A DNA stretch of 64,000 nt from Trichinella spiralis (Eukaryota > Nematoda > Enoplea > Trichinellida > Trichinellidae). The first letter of the stretch is position 1. Each line of letters opens with the position of its first letter. Of the stretch, positions 29,377-39,556 are shown piece after piece. Where the stretch lies: the NCBI GenBank assembly GCA_000181795.3, contig CM012955.1, positions 9,508,056 to 9,572,055 on the forward strand, given 5' to 3'. Under the pieces are notes generated by a model. The model did no database searches. It worked only from the letters and a program-made list of their open reading frames with translations, and was not told where the DNA came from. The translations under genes were made by a program, and so were the position numbers.

Positions 29377-32300
29377 GTAGATGCTTTGCATTTTTGTTAA
29401 AACAATTTTGTACAATTGCAATTGTACAGTCTGTTATGCGTGAACTGATATTCAAGAATCAATATTGCATTCTGAGATATACATTTGCATAAATTATTAC
29501 GTATGATTTCGTAATTTCTAATTTCTAATGGAAATTCAGTAATCGAACTTTTGGATTGCTAATTAATAATTTGATATGAAAATTGTTGTCATACAACGAA
29601 CAAAATAATCCGCTTTCAAGATGACTGACCTTAGCTGTTGTCATGTGGAAAAATGTGGTCGAAAAAATAGAATCCTTAAAGCTGTGAGAAAGGCATATAA
29701 AATGGAGATGGACAGCGAATATGTGAAATATCAAATGATATAGAAAGAGGAAAATTTATTATTATTGCGTTATTTTTTCTTTTGTTCGATTAAAACGGTT
29801 ATTTTGTCAAATCGATACGTGTGATAAAATAATAAATTCAAATTCTCAAAGTGATTCTACAATCAGACAAAAGACTTTAATTAAGAATGCAATGTCTTTG
29901 ACAGCTGTTCAACGGTTTTCAGTCGATTGGACTCTTTTGAAGAATATGACAGAGTCACGAAATAGCATTGCATAATAATTAAAATAGCTTTCACATTTTT
30001 CAGGGGTGAAAAGTTTGCCAACACAAAATTTCACAAACAAACACACACTTTACACTGCACAATTGCACATAAAAAAATTAAAATTATTTAACAGAAAAAA
30101 AAGAAGAAAATAGCATCGTGCATGCAAATGAAACGATACAACACATATGGGCTGGGATATTGTTTTCTACGTCAACACTGAAAAGCTGCATTCTCTTCAT
30201 GATAATAAATTTATTTTTTTTTCTTCTTGCAACAAATAAATAAAATTTATATGTGAACGGAGAAAAAGAAAGTAAACCCCAAATTTGTCCAAATTTCAGG
30301 ATGTTGAAGTTAGTGAATGAATGGGACATTAAAATGGGCAATTTTACGCAAGAATAATTCACATTTGACCACATTTTTAAGCTTCCTCAGCAAGCAATTA
30401 ACATAATTGATTATAAGAATATGACAATTTAAGTTTCAATAAGATCAATTTCTCAGCTGAAGGATTACGTAATCTCAGCTAGGCAAATAGATGATTCGGT
30501 GAAATATTGTTAAAAATTTATTTTTACTTAAACAAAACGGCAAGATCAATATTTTCAAAAAGTGTAAAGACAATTTTTCAACAATAACAGCAATAATAAT
30601 AATAATAATACGCTGATAATAATAAATCGCAATTTGCATGGTTTTGCAAAAGTAGAAGTTCCAAGAAAAAGAACAAACAATTCAATCACTGGCAATGCTC
30701 ACGCATTCAAACCGACCATCTCCTACTTATCCCAATTGTAGATGTTGTTTTTTGTTTCTTTGAAAACGCTTCTGCATTTATAAAATGTATTTTTTAATTA
30801 TTTATAAATCGCCAATGCGGAAGTTGTGCAAAACTACAGTAAAGTTTAATTAAACCGACGTTTGTCGCTAGTATAATTCATTGAATTAAGAAAAGATCAA
30901 ATCAAAACTTACAAAACCGTGATAATTTTATGAAAATGAAATTTGGTCAAAATTTACGCATATCCTAATATATATATATATATATATACGCATGTGGTGA
31001 TGCTTGAGAAAATTCAATTTAAGTGTCATTGCACAGCCAAGCCAATGAAAAAAAGAATGATGCAAAATACCTTGGATAATGGAAATTATTATGTTTGTAA
31101 AAATGATCTTACAAATGAAAAATCAAATCCAAATTTTCGCCACATCAAAATGGCAAATAAGCAAAGGATCGATTCGCGTCAGTTTACATTGCAAATATGA
31201 CAAATTAACTGATTTCATAATTTTACAATAATAAGCAAACAGTGAACAGAGCATTTGATGAGAACAAGTGAAGATTTTTTTTTGTTTTTCTTCTTAATTT
31301 CATTTTATCATTGTGTCAAATTGCACTTGCAGAATATTTATTTGATCACCCGATTATTAACAGCTGCTGTAGTGCATGCGATGAGTGTGCTGTTGGAGAA
31401 TTTTTGAAAAATTAAAATGAGCAAATTTGACTGGCAAGAAGAGTTGGTTGGATGTCATTTTTATTGTGCCAGTGACTGCAGTTAAAAATAGAATCAATAA
31501 GCGAAATTAATGACAGAAATAATCTCATTCTTTTTACAGTACAAGCATTCACTTGTACCGTTCGAAAATGCACATTTTATCCAAATGAAAATGCAAATCA
31601 ATTCACCTAGGCATTGTTCGACAACAAGCTGTCAACAAATGGAAATAAATCAGAATAATTTCTTAAAAAGAATACATATATTTTCGAAAATTGATGCAAA
31701 TGATAATAAATAATCGACACCATCACCAACCAAGCTCAAGTGACTATTCGATATTTAAATTCCAACCTCTTGATTTGATAAGATTATTAATTTTTGAATT
31801 ATTAACTGAGCTATTAAGAAAGAACAAGTAAATTCAAAAATACAATTTCAACCTATCGGTAAAAATTACAAAAATTTCAACTCCTATATTGCTTGCTCAT
31901 GTTGTTCATTAAGCAAAAAATTAACTAACTAAATAATTTTGCAAAATAATACAATTATGAAAAAAATTATAAAATAATAAACGATTGAATTGTTTTTTTG
32001 AGATAAAATGAAAAACATTTCTACAGTACATTTTATTTTCTGCACCACCTTCATTCGATCAATTGAAATAAGAATCGAATTATTGAACAAAACACTTGAA
32101 ATGAAATATTTGAAGCATGGATAGGTTTAATAAATGAAAATTAATTAATTTATCAACAGCCTTATCAACATCCGCACCACTTTGATCAGTACAGTTGACA
32201 TGATTTGTTTGTAGATTGACAGGCATTTTTTAATTCAATTTCTTCACACTTCTACTCAATTAATTGCAAGTGGAAAAATTTATTATCGTTCCTTTGATTC

Positions 32301-35003
32301 TTGATTAATTTTTTTAATAAAAAATAAAATAATAAGCAAAAATAGAAGACTGTGATCGCGCATCATTTGCAAAAAAGATCATTTTTGCGGTAAATTATGA
32401 AACAAGCTAATTGCATAATGATAATGATAACAATAATAATAATAATAATATTCTTGAAAATATTGCCTTACAAATGAAATTAGGGCAATCATCAGTTGAA
32501 ATACAGTGGAGCATGTTTGTAAAATGCTTCAGGTGATAATTGAAAATATTATTTAAATTTCTATTCAGTTATTACTTTTTCAAAAAGGGAACAACATGCA
32601 TGAAGAATGAATATTAAAATTTATCTTGGAAATGCACATTTGCCTTTGGGAAAATGTAGTTGAAGAAGGGAAAAAGTGCAATATAGATAGAAAAGCTTTA
32701 TTGGAAAAAATCTTACATTGTGCAGCAGATGAATTTTTCAAAAATAATTCATATTTCAACAGAAAAGAAATTGTAAATGCAATACAACTAACTAACTGCT
32801 AACAATAATAATCTGATAAGATGTGGTCATCAAATGGAAGAAAAAGTTCTATTTTTATGCCCATGCTGGTCATGTCTGTAGCCAATCGACGAACCTTGTT
32901 GGTTCAATAAAAGTTCTTTTTAGCCTCCTCAACTTGAACATTGAAACATTAAATGAAAACACTATTGACTTTCAATTTCGTTTGCTTTCTCTTGTTGTGC
33001 TTTACACCATTCAAATAAACAACAAAATTGCAAAATCACCAACTATATATATATATATGCATTATTGTTAAATTTTGCAATTTTTGCATAACTACAAAAA
33101 CAACACCAGTAAAAAGAAGAACTTATTATAGGCAAATATAATATTGCAATGCTTGTGAAATGTCTCAACTTGATTCAACCAGCCTTTATGCAAAACTATC
33201 ACACACACACACAATGAATGCTATTTCTTTTTTCCGAATAAATTACAAATTCAACTCTCACTTGCTATAATGTCTCAAATTATATTGATACTTCATTTTT
33301 CATAAAAGTGCAATGAATGGTATGAAGAAAAAAATAAAGTAACTAAAATATTATTGACACAAATCAAAAAGAAAGTTGCGAAAATATATTTTGCTACATC
33401 TTATAGAAATATTTTTCTGTATTTTTCTTATGAAGAAATTGTACAAATGGAAATTGCCAAATTGCAAAAATATCATTAAAAAAACCCTATTATTATTATC
33501 ATTATCATTATTGATTGATTATAGTTCATTTGATAAGTACTTATATTTCGTTGAGAATAATTATCATATTCTGAAACAATTTCAAAAGAGAACACATATC
33601 ACATGTGGAAATAAATAATGGGGGAAAAAATAGCTCTTTTCTAAACATTTCCATTCTACAATCAAATGCAATCAACACTAGCAAATGTTACAAAATATGC
33701 TTATCAAATTGTAAAGCATTTTTTGAACGAGAAAATTTTTAGCATACAAAATTGGAATAGTTTTTTGTTCTTTTTTATCTCTTTTCTTCAACAAAACTTT
33801 TCAAAACCATGACAACGTAAAATAATTTAAAGTAGAAAAATAGAAATATAAATACGTATGTATTTAGCAAAAATTGGAAAAATTCATTTTTCAATAAATC
33901 TACAACTTTACAAATACAGCAAAACCGCGAATATCGAATTTACGCAAATACTTGCCGCTTCTATTCATACACCCCTCCCCATCCCGATGCTTTATATTCC
34001 TACGCAATTGTCTGAAATATCTGCAAGAACCGTCTATTGTGATGGGATCATGTGGATGTGAATCATGGGACCGGTGCTGCCATAAGCCAACTTCCCGTTC
34101 ACAGCGCTTCCTTTCCGTTCACCGTAAGTATATATCTTAATATTATTAGTAGCGCAGTTATTCAGCCTCCCAATTTGTTTAAGTCGTTATCAGTACTGTT
34201 ATGGTGTGGAACCTCATAAGCGGAAACAACCCTGCACTGAACCTGCAGATCCAAAGCATGCATACACACTAGGGTCGAAAAACGTATCAGATTATCTATT
34301 AGCACAGATTTATATGATTTTAACGGCGTTTGAAATCCGCGAATATTAAAGGCAGACTGTAGAACACACAGTATATTGAAATTTATGCCCATAGAATTCG
34401 ATCAATAATGTTGCAATTTTGAAAATATCTTATTCAAATGGTTAACAGTTCATTTTTTTCAATTCTATTTCAAACCTGATTTGACCAAAACCCGAATTGC
34501 ATTTTCACAATTGTCCGGCATTATTTAAATAGAATTAATTATTTTAAAATCTTAAAGGCAAAATTTTTATCGAATGAGAATATTTCAATTATAAAACAAA
34601 CGTTGAAGCGGTTTTAAAAATGATTAATTATTACCAATTGTTGCAGGTAAAAATGGAGAAAAATTGCTGGGACAAATTTCCGCTAACAGAATCAAACGTA
34701 AAAGTGAGTATTTTTTGCCGAAGGCGAACGAATCGAGCGAATGAATGAATAATCTCCACTGTACCGATTTGAGCACCGCGACTTTTAAATTTGTTGTTTT
34801 GCATATGTGAATTTTAACGACGACAATTTTCCACCATAATTGTAATATTAATCACACAGGGCAGTTCAACATCCCGACCGTGGAAGCTTAAGTGGCATTG
34901 TTCACGATTGGTGACAATTAGCTAAATAAATAAGTTTGTCGACAATCGGCAGGCGGGCGCGAATCAATCAAATAACGCGAAAGTGAAAAAAAAAGATCGA
35001 CAA

Positions 35004-35126
35004 CCATTTGATAAAATGAATAGATGCTTCGGTAGTCAGTTCCACAGCCTCACCAGACTTAATTACAGAGCCAGAAAAATGTCGAAGAAGAAACTTGTCG
35101 AAATAAGCGGTGGTAAAACTTGAGCA
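35004..35126 (-). other. Open segment with weak histone-fold (CENP-X/MHF2-like) resemblance
   Basis: The minus-strand frame reads FDKFLLRHFSGSVIKSGEAV and then ELTTEASIHFIKW. The spacing of Leu-Leu, His-Phe, Ser-Gly-x-Ala and Glu-Ala...Phe-Ile recalls the first helices of CENP-X (VSRLLHLHFKDD..VSGDALQL). A donor-like TG|GTTGTC follows. The rest of the fold could not be joined in frame, so this is a weak call. Confidence 0.2.
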
Positions 35127-35504
35127 CTTTATTTCAAACCGGATATGTTTTATCAAGTGATAAAATGAAAAGTATCGACTTGAACAAGTAAGTGGTGATC
35201 AATAAATATTATTCCCAGAATAGAGCATAATAATATCAGTAATAGAAGTTTTCAAATTATATAAAAAAATATTTAAGAAATTTGAAAATTATAAACAAGA
35301 AGAAGAAGAAGAAAATAAAAAAACTGAGATCACTTACCATTGGACGACAACATAACATTGGAAGACGAACTTCGAATGTGAAAGTAGCAATTTTGGTAGA
35401 TAAGAACGGCCAGTTTTTTGGAAATGGGCTTCAATTCGACCACACCATGTAGCAAATATTTGAAATGACCACAACGACGGAATGATTTTTTGGTTCAGAA
35501 CATT

Positions 35505-35590
35505 TTCCCACGCGTGCGCAACAACTTCGAACGGCGCACAAGTAGAAATGGGACGATTACAGAATGGTGATGACGTGTCAACATGACATT
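35505..35590 (-). promoter_or_regulatory. Candidate promoter motifs (CRE-like and GCGCA-type)
   Basis: CACGCGTGCGCA at 35509-35520 resembles an NRF-1 half-site pair, and TGACGTGT at 35571-35578 resembles a CRE. They lie upstream of the minus-strand donor at 35338 and could drive that transcript. Motif match only. Confidence 0.3.
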
Positions 35591-36254
35591 TGAAATGAAA
35601 TCAAACTCAAAACTGTACGAGTACGTTAGTAATTCAAAGAATTTAAAATTGATAAAAAAATTTTTTTTACTTTATAAATTTTAAATAATAACTTTTCAGT
35701 TGTTCTTTCGCAACAGAAGGTAAATCAATTGGAAATTTTGAAAATTAAATTGATTTGAAAATTTGTATTACAGTAAACATTGTAAAGTAGGTAGTTATGA
35801 GGAAGTGTGCTAGATTTGTGTCATTGTTTGTTGTTCAGTGGAAAAGTTTAGAAATGGTAGAATTCGATTCAAGGGTTGAACATTGGGCGAGAATGATTCG
35901 AATTGAACAGTGGGATGGATGAAAAGTAGAAACGTGCAAGCGAAAATAATAAATAATGCGTAGGCAAGTTGGAAAAGATGAATAAATTGAATTGAAGAAG
36001 ATTCAGATTAAAAAATAATAATTATTATTATTTATAATTGAAAAAATATGCAAAGTAATATTTTAGAATAAAGTTTAGTTGAAAAAAACAAAAACCCGCG
36101 AAAATGTTGCATTTTTTCATGTTAAATCATTCATCACGAATTGGTTGTAATTAATTATTTTTTCGACAAAAAAGTAATAAGAAAAAAGCCGACTAGTGTT
36201 TTTTTTCTCGGTCCATTCGTGAGAATAAATTCGCACTTGCTTTTCATTAAATTT

Positions 36255-36365
36255 TATTTTTCGGCGCCCGCCGCGCGTCCATTCCGTTCGGCGCGATGCG
36301 CGCAGCGCCGAACAGTTTCGAGTTTTTCCAACCGAGTCGGCTGGCTGCCGGTGGGCAGTGATAGT
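36255..36365. promoter_or_regulatory. CpG-rich island with a perfect hairpin
   Basis: About 110 bases rich in CG dinucleotides sit inside AT-rich DNA. A perfect 9-bp inverted repeat, GTTCGGCGC (36286-36294) and GCGCCGAAC (36305-36313), flanks a 10-base loop that contains TGCGCGCA. This could be a promoter core with a GCGC-type factor site or a structured RNA. No gene was assigned on either side. Confidence 0.4.
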
Positions 36366-36483
36366 TTGGTAGTAAAATTTTGATTTTATTTCATTTGATT
36401 TTTCTTTTACTGTCATGCTTTCTGATTATTTTTAACAAATTTGTCAATTTGTTGTTATTTCGATTTATTGGTACAACAAATCA

Positions 36484-36510
36484 ATGATGACGATGATGAT
36501 GATGATGATT
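36484..36510. repeat. (ATG)n microsatellite
   Basis: About nine units with one CGA break. Confidence 0.9.
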
Positions 36511-37320
36511 CACCACCGATCTCACGAGCGAAATAAAAATTGGGGAGGGGAAATCAAAAGAGAAGAAAAAAACAAACAAAAAACAAAATCCGTCTCACAG
36601 TTGAGAACAGACAAATTGACAAACAGACCAACCGGACAAAAATGAAATACTGGGGGAAGGGTGGGGGGGGCTTGAAAGCTAAAAAATAAAAAATAAAAAC
36701 CCAACGCAAAAAATACTGCTACTGTTGATGATGAAATGCTTAGATTTGAGAAAAGGAAAAAATCAAAAATGCGCATAAATTTGTTGTTGTTGTTGAGAAT
36801 TAACCGGTATCGCATCGCACAGCAGTCAGTCTGATCTGATAATACGATTATTTTCGTTCGGATTTTCCATTGATTTTTTGTTCAAATTCCTGAAACAAAA
36901 CAACATTAATTTATTAATATGTATAAAAAAGTACAAAAATAGATTCGTGTTTTTGTTTTTTTCAATTTTTCATGTTATACAAAAAATAGTGAAATAAATT
37001 ATGAATGGAAAAATTCGACTAACTTCAACGAAAGAAAGGAATTTGTCGTCGCACAAATGGTTGAATTCTTGCAACACGTCATCACGAACGGTCAAAAAAC
37101 ATTGGTCATCGAGTGAAACTGAAACAGCAAAAAAAACATTTCCGTTGATGAGTCAAAGCAAAAATAGCACTAAACAAGTAGCAGGAAAAAAAACAAATGG
37201 ACACAACCCATGCACACACACACACACATTGTGTTTGTTGAGAAGCTGTATTTGGCTCATTCAAATCACTGATGGCCCGCCCTACTCTGTGACCAACAAA
37301 CAATGGAATATTTAAATTTA

Positions 37321-37748
37321 TTAATTAGATTTACTTGTCAACTGGTCGTTCTCTTGTCCATTCTGAACAAATTGCATCATGCTGTCGGTAAGGACATCTG
37401 AATGGAAAATGAAAATTAATATTCAAAATTTCACTCGTCGAAACTGAACTATACCGGACAAGTGTTCGGACGAATTCAGTTCAGAAATTATATCCTTGGC
37501 CGTGCCAAGTTGGCAGTTGTCGTCTTCGTCCGAATTCAATTCTGAAATCACATCGTCGGCCGTGATTTCGCTGAACTCGATCATACCACTGGTGATTTGT
37601 TCTGAAATTATGAAAAAAAAATACAATAATAATAATATTATTATTCTTATTATATATTTATTTAAAATGATACTCAACTGAATAGAGCATAACTTTCGTC
37701 CGATTGAACAATATCCGACAGTTCGTCGGTATCTTGCGAACGATCCAT
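37321..37748 (-). CDS. Small acidic protein with repeated I/V-I-S-E-L-N motif, three or four exons
   Basis: I do not recognise this gene. Coding exons 37679-37748, 37455-37601 and 37321-37397 join in frame into a 97-residue protein (70+147+77 = 294 nt), starting MDRSQDTDELSD. Introns are 77 and 57 bp with good acceptors (AATTTCAG, CATTCAG). A 5' untranslated exon ends at donor 37883 and its intron ends at 37778; that leader is closed by a stop in the coding frame, which supports the chosen ATG. The protein is rich in Asp, Glu and Ser and has a repeated motif, ADDVISELNSDE and AKDIISELNSSE, about 20 residues apart. An alternative 3' end splices at 37335|37334 to 37281 (53-bp intron) and adds RAISDLNEPN, a third similar motif, continuing to a stop at 37106; which end is used is unclear. 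No signal peptide or membrane segment. Likely an intracellular acidic protein or short linear-motif peptide. Confidence 0.7.
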
Positions 37749-37882
37749 GAATACAATCGTAATTCTGTTGATACAGTCTACAAGAAAAATTGAACTTGAA
37801 AAAATAAAATTTAACAAAACAACATCCATCAAGCGAACAATGATAATAATAATAATAATAACAAAAAACAAGCAACATTCAC

Positions 37883-37975
37883 CACAGCCACTGAGCGGCT
37901 ACTGCAGCCACTGAAAACAGTACGAGTGAATCGGCCGCTGCGTGTCGAAACGCTCTTCTGTATTGGTGATGTTCA
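37883..37975 (-). other. 5' untranslated first exon of the acidic-protein gene
   Basis: The minus strand reads GGCTGTG|GTGAATG at 37883/37882, a donor consistent with an intron to acceptor TTGTAG ending at 37778 (105 bp). Sequence upstream has more G and C than its surroundings and lies next to CCAAT/CRE-like motifs. The upstream boundary is estimated. Confidence 0.5.
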
Positions 37976-37985
37976 AGTCTTGTTT

Positions 37986-38019
37986 CGACCAATCAAATTC
38001 GTCGTACGTGATGACGTAA
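37986..38019 (-). promoter_or_regulatory. CCAAT and CRE-like promoter elements of the acidic-protein gene
   Basis: A CCAAT-box match (ATTGG on the minus strand, 37989-37993) lies about 100 bases upstream of the first splice donor. A CRE-like TTACGTCA (minus strand, 38012-38019) lies just above it. The spacing from the 5' untranslated exon fits a proximal promoter. Factor binding is inferred from motif match only. Confidence 0.45.
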
Positions 38020-38194
38020 CTAAATTTGAAAAAAAAGTATCATTATTATTAAATGTAATTGTCGACCATTAAATGTATCGACCGACCACCAACGGACGGC
38101 AATCCGACAAATTTGAATTTTGCATTGTTATTTTTCAAATTACACCTGTAAACTGTAAAATTTGAAATAAAAAAAAATACTTTGAAAATTAATC

Positions 38195-38197
<3 letters not shown>

Positions 38198-38244
<47 letters not shown>

Positions 38245-38246
38245 GC
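38198..38246. repeat. (AT)n followed by (GTAT)n
   Basis: Compound run of about 17 AT units and then about four GTAT units. Confidence 0.95.
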
Positions 38247-38629
38247 TTTTTGGTGATTTTGGTGAATTCGGAGAACAAGTGCGCGGGAAATGAAGCAGCG
38301 AAATGGGAAATTTTGTGAACCAAAAGAAAGAAATAAAGAAAGGAAACAAAATTACCTATTTTCGCGAGCAATTTCAAAAAATAACAACTACTGCTACAGT
38401 AGGCAACGTTTTTCAGGACCGAAGGGGGAAAAAAGGAAAATAATTTGCATTTTTTACAGTAGTTTTTTAAATTAAATTTTTTCTCTTCTCTTTTCTGTCT
38501 GTTGAGATGATAAAAAAACAAAGTATCATTTTTCAATAGACAACGGACGTTTTTCAATTGTTTTATAAATATAAATTTGAGAAAAAATATGTTGGTTAAA
38601 AGCTCGAAACAACCGTGCTTCAGCCGGAT

Positions 38630-38633
<4 letters not shown>

Positions 38634-38671
<38 letters not shown>
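38634..38671. repeat. (CT)n microsatellite
   Basis: Nineteen perfect units. It makes an artificial Arg-Glu run in the minus-strand frame. Confidence 0.95.
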
Positions 38672-38674
<3 letters not shown>

Positions 38675-38826
38675 GAACAACAGGGTTTTAATTTTAATTT
38701 TTATTATGCTGAAAATGAACAAAAAAAGAAAACAATGCATGAAAAAAATTTTTCAACTTTTTTGTTTGTAGAAAAGAAAAAGCAGAAAAGTTAGATAGAC
38801 AGAGAGGAAAAGTCTAGTATTTTCAT

Positions 38827-39066
38827 TCAGTCGGTCAGTTTCAAGCCAACTGTGGCATGAAAAGTCGGGTAAAATGAAAAATAATAAATAAATATAAATT
38901 TACAATATTTTCTCATACAATATAAATATATACGACAGCATCTTGTAACCGTTTCACACATGGACGGGGAAATGTTGGCAGTTGCAACGCCCGAGTTGCT
39001 TGTTTCGGCTGTACAGAAAATGGAACAGAATAAGAATATTGTTGTCCAAATCGTCTTCGTCATCAT
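38827..39066 (-). CDS. Possible small secreted protein
   Basis: An open frame of 79 codons begins MMTKTIWTTIFLFCSIFCTA, a textbook signal peptide with a likely cut after CTA. A short Ser/Thr-rich segment with the Cys pattern CETVTRCC follows. The second half is hydrophobic and may be intronic: a donor-like GTATGAG and an acceptor-like TGCCACAG would remove it and end the protein GLKLTD. It lies about 490 bp past the CNOT1 stop on the same strand, so it could be chance sequence in the CNOT1 3' region. No family recognised. Confidence 0.3.
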   Translation of the reverse strand: MMTKTIWTTIFLFCSIFCTAETSNSGVATANISPSMCETVTRCCRIYLYCMRKYCKFIFIYYFSFYPTFHATVGLKLTD

Positions 39067-39089
39067 TTGTTCTTCAAAAAACTAATAAA

Positions 39090-39116
39090 CAATAATAATA
39101 ATAATAATAATAATAA
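39090..39116. repeat. (AAT)n microsatellite
   Basis: Nine perfect units, between the small secreted-protein candidate and CNOT1. Confidence 0.95.
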
Positions 39117-39556
39117 CTGCAATTACATTACTGCAATAAAGAAAAAACCGTAAACGTACACAAAAATACACAGAATGAAAAATGAAAGAAAAAGGGGAAA
39201 AATAGAAAACGTTGGAAAATAAATACGAGTTGTACTCGCGACGTAATAATGAAACAGCTAAATATAATACACATTTTGTAATAAACCAACAACAACAACA
39301 ACAAAACAACAAAACGACGACAACAACAACATTAACAACAACCGTTTTCTCGTTTTGTTTAACATTATAAAACAACGTTTGTTATGTTGTGAAAAATTCA
39401 TCTCGGCAAGCATACACAGTAAGATTAAATGTTATATAAAGACAAAAATATTATATACTCTCTACATTTCCTGAAATGCCAGTATGCTTACGTATAGATA
39501 TAGATTAGATAGATTGTATCTTTTTCTAACCTCTTCAAATTTTCAGATGTACAATT

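Larger units (their letters stand above)
18001..33900. other. Non-genic AT-rich DNA, part 3
   Basis: Strongly AT-rich with A-runs, TAAT-type runs and microsatellites. Islands of mixed composition at about 18,440-18,560 (which includes CCGGCCGGCCG), 19,160-19,290 and 27,240-27,310 are too short to call. No tRNA, rRNA or recognisable transposase seen by eye. Confidence 0.6.
33900..35620. other. Unresolved gene-like block with splice signals on both strands
   Basis: On the plus strand a less AT-rich stretch ends in donor ACC|GTAAGTATAT at 34123/34124. A small segment, 34647-34703, lies between acceptor TTGTTGCAG and donor AAA|GTGAGT and encodes MEKNCWDKFPLTESNVK. On the minus strand a stretch from about 35,500 ends in donor AATG|GTAAGTGA at 35338/35337 and is open for about 50 codons (KPISKKLAVLIYQNCYFHIR). 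A second minus-strand open segment lies at 35004-35126. No arrangement gave one continuous frame, so I give the signals without a gene model. Confidence 0.35.

Noticed and set aside
38189-38740. 183-codon minus-strand frame with an Arg-Glu run
   Set aside because: Driven by the (CT)n and (AT)n microsatellites; no splice or family support.
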